Positions 8,997 to 17,675 of a stretch of 50,836 nt of DNA are shown here, piece after piece. Under the pieces are notes generated by a model. The model saw only the letters and a program-made list of their open reading frames with translations. It was not told where the DNA came from and searched no databases. Source of the DNA: an uncultured Mucispirillum sp. (GTDB lineage: Bacteria; Chrysiogenota; Deferribacteres; Deferribacterales; Mucispirillaceae); assembly GCA_944324465.1 (NCBI GenBank), contig CALUWI010000016.1:1-50836 (forward strand), written 5' to 3'. The translations under genes and the position numbers were made by a program. How positions within the stretch are numbered: position 1 is the stretch's first letter; each line of letters opens with the position of its first letter.

Positions 8997-9023
8997 ATCA
9001 TATCATGGGGGGGGGAATGTCAA
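8997..9023 (-). promoter_or_regulatory. Promoter with a poly-C spacer, candidate phase-variable switch
   Basis: On the minus strand TTGACA (9023-9018) is followed by TT, nine C, ATGA and then TATGAT (9002-8997). The -35/-10 spacing is therefore 15 bases. Two more C would give the optimal 17. The leader to the lipoprotein ATG is about 26 bases. Confidence 0.7.
9007..9015. repeat. Homopolymer G9/C9 tract between -35 and -10
   Basis: Nine consecutive G on the plus strand, exceptional in this AT-rich window; the only comparable run is at 38250-38257, in the same promoter position. Such tracts are prone to slipped-strand length change. Confidence 0.9.
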
Positions 9024-9056
9024 GTGTTTTTTAAAAAAAGAGAATAATATTTTATT

Positions 9057-9974
9057 TTACTGGTTATCTTTTTTTGCCATAGGGTGAGATTCATCATACA
9101 CTTTTAAAAGTGATGCTAAATCGCTGTGGGTATATTTTTGTGTAGTGGCAAGTGATTCATGGCCTAAAAGCTCTTGAATAGAGCGTAAATCTGCACCGCC
9201 TTCAAGCAGGTGGGTTGCAAAAGTATGCCTAAAAGAGTGGGGCGAATAATCTAGTGGAAGCCCTGCTTTTTTAAGATATGTTTCTACTACTCTTCTCACT
9301 GTTCTATCTGTCATACGAGTGCCAAGCCTGTTTATAATTAATGCATCGCTGTCTACTATCCTGTTATCTGCAACAATGTCATACATTACTTTATAATAAT
9401 CTCTAATAAGAGTAATAAGCTCTGGAGCAAGGGGTACAATCCTTTCTTTTTTGCCTTTACCGCGAACAAGTATACGCATACCGTTTAAGTCAACTGCACT
9501 TCTGTCAAGTCCTACAAGTTCAGATACACGAACCCCTGTACCATATAAAAGCTCTAATATTAATGCGTCCCGCATACCCATAGGTGTAGTTTTATCTGGC
9601 AAATCTAAAAGTGTAAAAATATCATCTACATTAAAAACAGTAGGCAGATATTTTTCTTTTTTAGGGAATTTAAGCATACGGGCAGGGTTTTCTTCTATAA
9701 AGCCCCGTCTGTATAAAAATTTAAAAAATGACTTAATCGTAGATATTTTTCTTTCAATGCTGGATTTAGAAAGCTCTCTGTCATAAAGAGTAGTGATAAA
9801 ACCGCGAAGTGTAAAAAAATCAAGGGATTTTACATCATCAGGTATTTTTTCATCATGAGCATAAATAGAAAGCTCGCTTAAATCTTTTGCATAAGCTGTA
9901 ACAGAGTGTTCACTGTATTCTCTTTCTACACGGACAAAATTTATAAATTCTTCTATTGCGTTATCAATTTCCAT
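9057..9974 (-). CDS. xerC: Tyrosine recombinase XerC
   Basis: Site-specific tyrosine recombinase of 305 residues that, with XerD, resolves chromosome dimers at dif before division. The N-terminal SAM-like core-binding domain (about 1-95) is followed by the catalytic domain with the R-K-H-R-H-Y set: Arg in GTGVRVSEL, Lys in RGKGKKERIVP, HSFRH, LGH and the nucleophilic Tyr in TTQKYTH. It is the last gene of dprA-topA-trmFO-xerC and overlaps the end of trmFO by 11 bases, so it is translationally coupled. That conserved order, shared with Bacillus among others, supports XerC rather than XerD. No hslVU follows, unlike in Bacillus. Confidence 0.92.
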   Translation of the reverse strand: MEIDNAIEEFINFVRVEREYSEHSVTAYAKDLSELSIYAHDEKIPDDVKSLDFFTLRGFITTLYDRELSKSSIERKISTIKSFFKFLYRRGFIEENPARMLKFPKKEKYLPTVFNVDDIFTLLDLPDKTTPMGMRDALILELLYGTGVRVSELVGLDRSAVDLNGMRILVRGKGKKERIVPLAPELITLIRDYYKVMYDIVADNRIVDSDALIINRLGTRMTDRTVRRVVETYLKKAGLPLDYSPHSFRHTFATHLLEGGADLRSIQELLGHESLATTQKYTHSDLASLLKVYDESHPMAKKDNQ

Positions 9975-11298
9975 AATTTTCTTTATAAAATAATTCTGCC
10001 TTTTGGTATGCTTTCTCTACCTGCATTTGTTTTTTCAGTTTTTTATCCCGTACTTTCTTTTCAAGTGGTGGAAGCATTCCAAGATGAAAATTTGAAGGAA
10101 CATATTTTTTACCGTTAGAAAATTCAGATATTCCAGAAATATATTCTGATAAGCAGCCTAAGGCAGTGCCTGCTGGGAAATCTAAAAATGGTTTATTTTC
10201 TATTAATCTTGAAATCTGCAGTGATGCTACCAAGCCTCCTGCAATAGATTCATTATAACCTTCAAGACCTGTAATCTGGCCTGCAATAAATAAGTTTTTA
10301 TTACTGTTAAAATTAAAGTATCTTGAAATATGCTTAGGACTTTCTATATATGTGTTTCTATGTACTGAGCCAAATCTTAAAAATTCTGCATTTTTTAAAG
10401 CTGGTATTTTTCTAAATATTTCTTTTTGAGCTCCTATTGTCATTTTTGTTTGAAAGCCTACCATATTAAATGCAGTGCCTTCTTTATTTTCCTTTCTAAG
10501 TTGTATTACAGCATAAGGGCGGATATTTGTTTCAGGATTTTCAAGTCCCACAGGTTTCATAGGTCCAAAAGTTAAAGTCTGCCTGCCTCTTTCTGCCATA
10601 ACTTCTACAGGCATACAGCCTTCAAAATATGATATTTTTTCAAAATCATGAAAAGCTGTTTTTGGAGCAGCCATTATATCATCATAAAATGTATTATATT
10701 CTTCTTCAGTTAAAGGAATATTAAAATAATCATCGCCGCCTTTGCCGTATCTGCCCAGAAAATATCCTTTTTCCATATCAATAGTATCTGCATCTATTAT
10801 AGGGCTTATAGCATCAGCAAAGTATAGTGCTCCGCCGCAGTATTCTTTTATGTTTTCAGCTAAAGTGTCACTTGTAAGCGGTCCTGTAGCTATCAGAAAT
10901 GGAATATCTGTATTTATAGGAAGCTCTGTTATTTCTTTATTTGTAACAGTAATATTTTTATGACTATTTACAGCATCAGTAATAATATTAGAAAATAAAA
11001 CCCTGTCAACAGCTAAAGCACCACCTGCAGGCACGCTGCATTTTAAAGCTGTCTTCATAAGAAAAGAGTTATAAAGCATCATTTCTTTTTTTAAAAGCCC
11101 GCTTCCTGTTGTAATATCTAATGATTTTAAACTGTTAGAGCATACAAGCTCTGCAAACTTATCTGTTTCGTGTGCTGGAGTAGTTTTTAAAGGCCTCATT
11201 TCTATAAGGTTTACTTTATATCCCTTTTCAGCAAGCTGATAAGCTGCTTCACTGCCAGCAAGCCCAGCCCCTGCAATTATAACATCATATTCTGCCAC
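9964..11298 (-). CDS. trmFO: Methylenetetrahydrofolate-tRNA-(uracil-5-)-methyltransferase TrmFO
   Basis: FAD- and folate-dependent enzyme that makes ribothymidine at position 54 of the tRNA T loop. The 444 residues begin with the dinucleotide-binding motif VIIAGAGLAGSEAA and the family signature IEMRPLKTTPAH, then LVCSNSLKS. The C-terminal FIAGQITGLEGYNES segment is also diagnostic. Length is normal. It sits 16 bases after topA and overlaps xerC, in the classic topA-trmFO-xerC order. It should be a cytosolic flavoprotein. Confidence 0.95.
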   Translation of the reverse strand: MAEYDVIIAGAGLAGSEAAYQLAEKGYKVNLIEMRPLKTTPAHETDKFAELVCSNSLKSLDITTGSGLLKKEMMLYNSFLMKTALKCSVPAGGALAVDRVLFSNIITDAVNSHKNITVTNKEITELPINTDIPFLIATGPLTSDTLAENIKEYCGGALYFADAISPIIDADTIDMEKGYFLGRYGKGGDDYFNIPLTEEEYNTFYDDIMAAPKTAFHDFEKISYFEGCMPVEVMAERGRQTLTFGPMKPVGLENPETNIRPYAVIQLRKENKEGTAFNMVGFQTKMTIGAQKEIFRKIPALKNAEFLRFGSVHRNTYIESPKHISRYFNFNSNKNLFIAGQITGLEGYNESIAGGLVASLQISRLIENKPFLDFPAGTALGCLSEYISGISEFSNGKKYVPSNFHLGMLPPLEKKVRDKKLKKQMQVEKAYQKAELFYKENYGN

Positions 11299-11314
11299 AA
11301 ATTATCCTTTTATA

Positions 11315-13657
11315 TTAACTTTCTTTTTTCTTAATAGGTTTAGTATTCTTACATTCTGGATAACCAGAGCATGCAAGAAAAGCACCGCGGAAACTTCTTT
11401 TTACAACCATAGGTTTACCACATTTTTCGCAAACTTCGCCACTTTCATTTGGAGTGTTTGGCTTAATACCTATAGTGCCGTTATCTTTCATTTCAATATT
11501 AGCAGTAAATTTACATTCTGGATATCCTGAGCAGGCTGCAAACATACCATTTTTACCAGCTTTTAAAGTAAGCGGTTTAGAACATTCCGGACATTTTTCA
11601 TCTAAAACCTGTCCTGCTTCTAATATTTTTATATTACCGTCAGGAGTTCTTAAAAAGTTTTTAATATTTTTACATTCTGGATATCCAGGGCATGCTATAA
11701 CTTCGCCAAAGCGTGTCTTTTTAAATACAAGTTCTTCACCGCATTTTTCGCATTTTATACCAGTGCCTTCAAACTGTTTATCTTCAACAAGCTCTATTTC
11801 GCCTTTTTCATTTCTTTTAAAGTTAGAAGTAAACTTACACTCTGGATATGCAGAGCATGCAAGGAATGCACCATTTTTACCCATTTTTATAACAAGTTCA
11901 CTTGTACATATTGGGCATTTTTTATTAGTTTCTAAATTAGCAGATATTTTGCCGGTAGATGCGGCTTTTAATTCCTTATCAAAATTTTTATAAAAGTTTG
12001 ATAATACATCATGCCAGTTTTCTGTGCCGTCTTCTATTAAGTCTAAGTCTTTTTCCATACTTGCAGTAAATTTTACTTCAAATATTTTTGGAAAATTTTC
12101 TATTAATATTTTATTTACAATTCTTCCAAGCTCTGTTGGGTGGAATTTTTTCTCCTGCAGTTCTGTATACTGCCTTTCTACAATAGTAGAGATAATGGCA
12201 GCATAAGTTGACGGTCTGCCTATTCCCTGCTGCTCTAATGTTTTCACAAGAGTAGCTTCTGTATATCGCGGCGGGCTTTGTGTAAAATGCTGTTTCTTTT
12301 CTGTTTTATCCCTTAATGCAGGAGTGTTTTCTGATATTTTAAAAGAGATAGTAGTTTCATCATCTTCTTCGTTTTTAGTATCTTCTTCTTTACTTTCAAG
12401 ATAAAGTTTAGTAAAGCCTGCAAAAGCAAGAGTTTTAGCAGATGCTTTAAATTCATAATCTTTGCCAGTTAAGCGGACTACAGTCTGGTTAAATATGGCT
12501 TCTGCCATCTGGCTTGCAACAAACCTTTCCCATATAAGTTTATATAGTCTGTACTGGTCATTAGTTAAATATTTTTTTACATCAGCTGGTGTTCTTAAGA
12601 CTGATGTTGGCCGTATAGCTTCGTGAGCATCCTGTACATTATTTGATTTTTTTGCAGCTTTTTTAGTTTTAGCTATATAATCTTTGCCGTAATTTTTTTC
12701 AATATATTCTTTTGCCTGGCTTTCAGCTTCTGGAGAAATACGGGTAGAGTCTGTTCTCATATAAGTAATAAGACCAACAGGGCCTTCTGCCAGCTCCACA
12801 CCTTCATACAAGCTCTGTGCAACAGACATTGCTTTTTTTGCAGTAAAGCCTAATTTTCTAATAGCTTCCTGCTGCATTCTGGAAGTTATAAAAGGTTCTG
12901 CTGGGTTTTGCTTAACTGCCTTTTCTTCTACACCTGATACAATAAAATCTAAAGGCATATCAGCAAGTATTTTTTCAGCATCTTTTTCTGTCTTAATATC
13001 TGCTTTTTTACCTTTTATTTTATCAAGTTTAGCTTTTAATACACCTTTATCGTTTGTATCTTTATTTTCTATATTAAAATCTGCACTGATACTCCAGGAT
13101 TCAACTGGTACAAATTTTTCAATTTCTTCTTCTCTTTCGCATATTAACCTTAATGCAACAGACTGTACGCGTCCTGCAGAAAGACCATATCTAAGTGGTT
13201 TCCATAAAAGCGGACTTACCATATAGCCTACAAGCCTGTCTAATATTCTGCGAGACTGCTGAGCATTTACTCTGTTTATATTAATATCACCAGGGTTATT
13301 TATGCCGTCTAATATGCCTTTTTTAGTGATTTCATTAAAAAGCACTCGTTTTACAGGCTTATTTTTATCAATCTGGCTTGCAATATGCCATGCAATAGCT
13401 TCTCCCTCTCTATCAGGGTCGGGTGCAAGAAATACTTTATCTGCTTTTTTTGCATTTGTTTTAAGGGAAGAAATAACTTTTTCTTTACCTTCTATAACAA
13501 TATATTTAGGTTCAAAGTTATGTTCAATATCTACACCTAATTCATTAGGCGGCAGGTCAATAATATGACCAACACTGGCGATTACTTTGTAATCAGAGCC
13601 AAGATATTTTTCAATAGTTTTAGCTTTTGCAGGTGATTCAACAATTACCAGGTTCAT
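11315..13657 (-). CDS. topA: DNA topoisomerase I
   Basis: Type IA topoisomerase that relaxes negative supercoils. The toprim domain begins NLVIVESPAKAKTI and holds the acidic metal site in PDPDREGEAIAWH. The active-site Tyr lies in LITYMRTDSTRIS. Four C-terminal zinc-ribbon modules follow, of the type CPICTSEL, CEKCGEEL, CPECSKPL and CEKCGKPM, each paired with a YPECK/YPECKF half. With about 780 residues it has normal length. An ATG at 13669 directly follows the dprA stop, but ATG at 13657 gives the usual N terminus (MNLVIVESP); I prefer that one. It is in operon with dprA upstream and trmFO downstream. Confidence 0.95.
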   Translation of the reverse strand: MNLVIVESPAKAKTIEKYLGSDYKVIASVGHIIDLPPNELGVDIEHNFEPKYIVIEGKEKVISSLKTNAKKADKVFLAPDPDREGEAIAWHIASQIDKNKPVKRVLFNEITKKGILDGINNPGDININRVNAQQSRRILDRLVGYMVSPLLWKPLRYGLSAGRVQSVALRLICEREEEIEKFVPVESWSISADFNIENKDTNDKGVLKAKLDKIKGKKADIKTEKDAEKILADMPLDFIVSGVEEKAVKQNPAEPFITSRMQQEAIRKLGFTAKKAMSVAQSLYEGVELAEGPVGLITYMRTDSTRISPEAESQAKEYIEKNYGKDYIAKTKKAAKKSNNVQDAHEAIRPTSVLRTPADVKKYLTNDQYRLYKLIWERFVASQMAEAIFNQTVVRLTGKDYEFKASAKTLAFAGFTKLYLESKEEDTKNEEDDETTISFKISENTPALRDKTEKKQHFTQSPPRYTEATLVKTLEQQGIGRPSTYAAIISTIVERQYTELQEKKFHPTELGRIVNKILIENFPKIFEVKFTASMEKDLDLIEDGTENWHDVLSNFYKNFDKELKAASTGKISANLETNKKCPICTSELVIKMGKNGAFLACSAYPECKFTSNFKRNEKGEIELVEDKQFEGTGIKCEKCGEELVFKKTRFGEVIACPGYPECKNIKNFLRTPDGNIKILEAGQVLDEKCPECSKPLTLKAGKNGMFAACSGYPECKFTANIEMKDNGTIGIKPNTPNESGEVCEKCGKPMVVKRSFRGAFLACSGYPECKNTKPIKKKES

Positions 13658-13669
13658 AATGTTACCCAT

Positions 13670-14761
13670 TTATATTATTTTAATTATATATTTTTCATCT
13701 TGTGCTTTTTCTATTATGCCGTCAAGTTCAAGGCAGGCTATGGCGCTCATAGCTGAAACAACATCAATATTTAGTTTTAAACATATATTATTTAATGATA
13801 AAGGCTCAATAGATAAAGCGTCATATATCTTCTGCCCTGTTTCATCTTCAATTTCAAGAGATTTTATGCTGTTCTCAACAATTTCACTATTATTTTCATT
13901 TAACTTAATTTTTAAGTCATATTGTAAATCAGAAATTATGTCAAGAGATGATTCTAAAAATTTTGCTCCCTGCCTTAAAAGAGAGTTTGTGGCACTGTTT
14001 CTGCCGCCGGGAAATGCAGGCACTGCAAAAATCTCTCTGTTTTGTTCTAATGCAAAACGGCATGTTATTAATGAGCCGCTTTTATATCCTGCTTCAATAA
14101 CAGCAATAGCTTTTGAAAGTCCTGATATTATTCTGTTTCTTCTAGGGAAATTCTGTGGCAGTGGTGCTTCATCAAGAGTAAATTCACTCATCAGGCAGCC
14201 ACCTTTTTCAAGGATTTTATCAATATATTTAGTATGAGCTGCAGGGTATATATTTGCAAGTCCGCTGCCTAATACACAGGCTGTTGCTCCATTTTCAACT
14301 GCTCCCTTATGGGAAGCAATATCAATACCGTAAGCAAAGCCGCTGACAACAGTTATGCCTACTTCCGCTAATTCTTTTGACAGTTTATATGCAAAGTTTT
14401 CAGCCATTTTTGAGCAGCTTCTTGAACCTACTATACCAACACATATATTATTTAAACATTCACTGTTTCCAAGTACATAAAGCAGTGCAGGTGGTGCATA
14501 TACTTCTTTCAGCATTTTAGGGTATCTTTCATCTTCTAAAGTAATAATAGATATACCTGCATTTTCTGCACGCCTGATTTGGCTTTCAACAGCCTGCTCG
14601 CTGAAAGATTTTGTAATAATTCTATCAACTACAGCACTTTGAATATTTGAGCCGTAAAAGAAATCTGCCTTTTCCTGAAATATGCCTGATATTGTTCCGC
14701 GTTTTTCCATAATTAAAGATATAATAGTATCACTTAAACCTTTAATATGCTTTAACGCCAT
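13670..14761 (-). CDS. dprA: DNA processing protein DprA
   Basis: Rossmann-fold protein that loads RecA on incoming single-stranded DNA during natural transformation. Diagnostic segments are VGIVGSRSCSKMA, VVSGFAYGIDIASHKGA, LGSGLANIYP, NFPRRNRIISGLS and GSLITCRFALEQNREIFAVPAFP. The C-terminal 60 residues form a winged-helix (DprA_WH-like) domain. The open frame extends upstream to 14920, but those extra 53 residues are hydrophobic and not part of the family, and no Shine-Dalgarno is seen there. I therefore start at the ATG at 14759-14761 (MALKHIKGLSD), though no strong ribosome-binding site supports it either. It is the first gene of the dprA-topA-trmFO-xerC operon and is divergent from the methyltransferase gene. 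Confidence 0.9.
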   Translation of the reverse strand: MALKHIKGLSDTIISLIMEKRGTISGIFQEKADFFYGSNIQSAVVDRIITKSFSEQAVESQIRRAENAGISIITLEDERYPKMLKEVYAPPALLYVLGNSECLNNICVGIVGSRSCSKMAENFAYKLSKELAEVGITVVSGFAYGIDIASHKGAVENGATACVLGSGLANIYPAAHTKYIDKILEKGGCLMSEFTLDEAPLPQNFPRRNRIISGLSKAIAVIEAGYKSGSLITCRFALEQNREIFAVPAFPGGRNSATNSLLRQGAKFLESSLDIISDLQYDLKIKLNENNSEIVENSIKSLEIEDETGQKIYDALSIEPLSLNNICLKLNIDVVSAMSAIACLELDGIIEKAQDEKYIIKII

Positions 14762-14938
14762 ATATTCATAAATGGTATCTATAATAAGCTCCCTGAAAAT
14801 AATAACAAATGAAAGAATATAATATAGGATATAAAATGTCAAATGAATAAATTTCGTTTTGCAGTCATTAATATTTAAGTCAATATCTATTTTTAATTCA
14901 CTTAACTTTTTCCCTTGCATAAATTTTATTAATTTAAT

Positions 14939-16309
14939 ATGGTGTATGCTATGGAAAATAATTGGTTAGAGCGTTTCAGGGCGGAATATAAGCCTTTATT
15001 AAAAGATAAGTATGATGAATTTGAATATGGTCTTTCATGTCCAAAATCACGCCATATTCGTATGCAGTCATCAAGAAATGTTGATTATTTAACAGAACTT
15101 AATGATATATGCACTTTAGAAAAGTTAGAAGAATATAGTAATGTATATAAGACATTAGAAAATGCTGATAAGATAGTAGAAAGTATTTCTTTTCAGACTG
15201 GCGGTGTATATATTATGAATCCTTCATCTATTGCACCAGTTGAAATATTAATGTCTTACATGGGTGAAAACCCTGTTATGCTTGATGTTTCTTCTGCTCC
15301 CGGCGGAAAAACCTGTGCTTTATCTGATATGAGTAACAGGAAAGGCGTAATAGTAGCTAATGAAATATCAGCAAGCCGTTTAAAATCACTTCATTTTAAT
15401 CTGGAAAAATATGGTGCTTATAATGTAAAGACTGTTTCTATGGACGGAAGGCTTTTACCTAATATTTTTGAAAATTCTTTTGACGGTATCTTACTTGATG
15501 CCCCATGTTCTAATGAAAATAAAATTTTCCGTAATAAGACTGTGCAGGCAGAGTGGAATAAAAAGCTTGTAGAAAGAATGGCAGATTTACAGCGTCAGTT
15601 AATAAAATCAGCCTTTTTATGCTTAAAAGAAGGTGGAGTATTAGTATATTCTACCTGTACATTAAGTTTAGAAGAAAATGAATATGTTATAAAGTATCTG
15701 CTTGATGAATTTGATAATGCAGAGCTACTGCCTGCTGGTAAGAATTATGGAAAAGGCTTATCAGGAATAAGCCATATAGATGAAAATGTTGCACGGATTA
15801 TGCCAGATACTGATAAAATAGACGGCTTTTTTGCTGCTGCAGTTCGTAAAAAGGGCACATTTACACCTTATAATTTTATAAACTCTAAATTAAAGGAAAA
15901 GGAAAAAGATTTCTTTAAAAAATATTATCCATCCTTTTCTCATTCTCATATCTCAATCAGCGAATATGACAGACGGGGATATATAGAAACAGCCCCAGAA
16001 ATATTTAAAAAAGTCAGGTTTAAAAGGCGGGGTTTAAATCTTTATAAAGATACTGGTAAACTTTTTGAGCCATCATGTCAGAGTGTATGGCAGTGGGGTT
16101 CATTTACAGAAGATAATATGAGATATAATATTTCTGCAGGTTGGGCAGAAAATTTTTTGAAAGGGTTTGACATATCCTGTAATGATAACTATAATAACGA
16201 ACTTTTATTTTTTAATAATATCCCTGTTGGCTATGCTAAAAAAGTAGACAGCATGTTAAAAAATAAATTAGACAGATATTTTTTATATGGGAAAAATATA
16301 GAATGGTGA
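14939..16309 (+). CDS. NOL1/NOP2/Sun-family RNA (cytosine-5)-methyltransferase, RsmF/RsmB-like
   Basis: SAM-dependent m5C RNA methyltransferase of about 456 residues. It has the SAM-binding loop DVSSAPGGKT, the catalytic-release Cys in LLDAPCS and the nucleophilic Cys in YSTCTLS. The C-terminal 170 residues, after the Rossmann domain, resemble the extra domain of RsmF (YebU), so 16S rRNA C1407 methylation is the best guess. There is no NusB-like N-terminal domain, which argues against RsmB. The start may be ATG 14939 or ATG 14951; no strong Shine-Dalgarno is visible. It leads a run of genes that continues with the cell-shape peptidases. Confidence 0.82.
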   Translation: MVYAMENNWLERFRAEYKPLLKDKYDEFEYGLSCPKSRHIRMQSSRNVDYLTELNDICTLEKLEEYSNVYKTLENADKIVESISFQTGGVYIMNPSSIAPVEILMSYMGENPVMLDVSSAPGGKTCALSDMSNRKGVIVANEISASRLKSLHFNLEKYGAYNVKTVSMDGRLLPNIFENSFDGILLDAPCSNENKIFRNKTVQAEWNKKLVERMADLQRQLIKSAFLCLKEGGVLVYSTCTLSLEENEYVIKYLLDEFDNAELLPAGKNYGKGLSGISHIDENVARIMPDTDKIDGFFAAAVRKKGTFTPYNFINSKLKEKEKDFFKKYYPSFSHSHISISEYDRRGYIETAPEIFKKVRFKRRGLNLYKDTGKLFEPSCQSVWQWGSFTEDNMRYNISAGWAENFLKGFDISCNDNYNNELLFFNNIPVGYAKKVDSMLKNKLDRYFLYGKNIEW

Positions 16310-16316
16310 AAAAATA

Positions 16317-17675
16317 ATGAAAGTATTATGCAGTATATTATGTGCATTAGTATTATCTTTTGGTATCAGCTATGCTTATGAAGAAATACCTGATGATGCA
16401 AAAAGTCAGACAGAAGATGTATCTCAGCAGATGATAGCATCTCAAGCACCTGAAGCAAAAAGCAGGCTTGGCAAAAATACTATAGTAAACTTATCTTCTG
16501 ACAGCGCAGAATTAATCCATGTTGTGCTGGTGGATAAATCTCTTAAAAGGCTTTATATTGCGGTTCTTAATAATGACGGTATGGAAGTGATTAAAGAGTT
16601 TCCTATTCTTACAGGCAGAGTGGACGGCAATAAGGTAAAACAGGGGGATGAAAAAACTCCAGAGGGTGTGTATTATGTTGTATCATACTCATCTGGTGAT
16701 GAGCTTGTAAAAAGATACGGCGACTATGCATTAATATATGGTGCTGGCTCATTCCCTTTAAATTATCCTAATATAGTTGACAAAATAGAGAAAAAAACAG
16801 GCGGTGGTATATGGCTGCATGGTGTTAAGCCTGATTTAGATAAAACTTATACTCAAGGCTGTGTTGCTATGAATAACACTAACTTTGGTTTATTATATGA
16901 TAATGTGTCGATTACTACACCAGTTATTATTGCAGAAAAATTAGTTTATTCTGATGAAAAAGATTATAATACAGTAAGAAATCAGCAGCTTGAAGTATTA
17001 AAATCTTTTATTACTGCATGGCAGGATAACGATAAAGAAACTTTTAAAAGCATAGTGCACAGCAAATTTAAAACTTACGGCGGTGCAGATTATAAAAGAT
17101 ATACTAATAATAAAGTAAACTTAATGGATATATACCCAGATAAAGTTATCCGCAACGATAATACAAAAGTATTTATGAAAGATGATAATTATACTGTATT
17201 TGATACAAATCAGTATTATTGTGCTGCAAACCTTTCTACATATACTAATAAAAAATATTACTTTATAAAAGAAGATGGCAGATTAAAATTAATCAGTGAA
17301 GAAACAACTTCTAAAGGTGTGGCTAATGCACCAGAGCTTGATAATGATATAAAATTATTTGTAGAAAACTGGGCTGCATCATGGAAAGCTCAGGATATAG
17401 AAAAATATATGGCTAATTATGATGTAAGATTTAAAGCCGGCAGAGAAAACTATAACCAGTGGAAAGCGAAAAAATCGGCACTTTTTGCAAAAGGTGAGCC
17501 GATAACACTTAATATATCAAATATTAAATGGTCTTATGCAAATGGTGAATATAAAGTAGAGTTTATGCAGGAATATTCATCTGGTAATGTAGAAGATAAA
17601 GGCACAAAAATATTAACTCTTTCAGGCTGTCCGTCATTTTTTAAAATCAAGTCTGAAATATGGAGAGGGATTTGA
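16317..17675 (+). CDS. L,D-transpeptidase-fold peptidoglycan carboxypeptidase, Csd6/Pgp2-like
   Basis: Exported protein of 452 residues with a signal peptide (about 1-20, ending SYA). A YkuD-type catalytic domain holds the conserved His168 (WLHG) and the nucleophilic Cys182 (QGCVAM). The C-terminal part looks like NTF2-like domains (two WxxxD helical starts near 230 and 350). This catalytic-domain-plus-NTF2 layout is that of Helicobacter Csd6 and Campylobacter Pgp2, which trim tetrapeptide stems to tripeptides and determine helical shape. The neighbour downstream, overlapping at the stop codon, is Csd4/Pgp1-like, which strengthens the call. GGTGA lies 7 bases before the ATG. A conventional L,D-transpeptidase is the alternative. 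Confidence 0.8.
   Translation: MKVLCSILCALVLSFGISYAYEEIPDDAKSQTEDVSQQMIASQAPEAKSRLGKNTIVNLSSDSAELIHVVLVDKSLKRLYIAVLNNDGMEVIKEFPILTGRVDGNKVKQGDEKTPEGVYYVVSYSSGDELVKRYGDYALIYGAGSFPLNYPNIVDKIEKKTGGGIWLHGVKPDLDKTYTQGCVAMNNTNFGLLYDNVSITTPVIIAEKLVYSDEKDYNTVRNQQLEVLKSFITAWQDNDKETFKSIVHSKFKTYGGADYKRYTNNKVNLMDIYPDKVIRNDNTKVFMKDDNYTVFDTNQYYCAANLSTYTNKKYYFIKEDGRLKLISEETTSKGVANAPELDNDIKLFVENWAASWKAQDIEKYMANYDVRFKAGRENYNQWKAKKSALFAKGEPITLNISNIKWSYANGEYKVEFMQEYSSGNVEDKGTKILTLSGCPSFFKIKSEIWRGI

Noticed and set aside
14762-14920. N-terminal extension of DprA with a hydrophobic segment
   Set aside because: Not part of the family, no ribosome-binding site, and it would run into the divergent promoter region.
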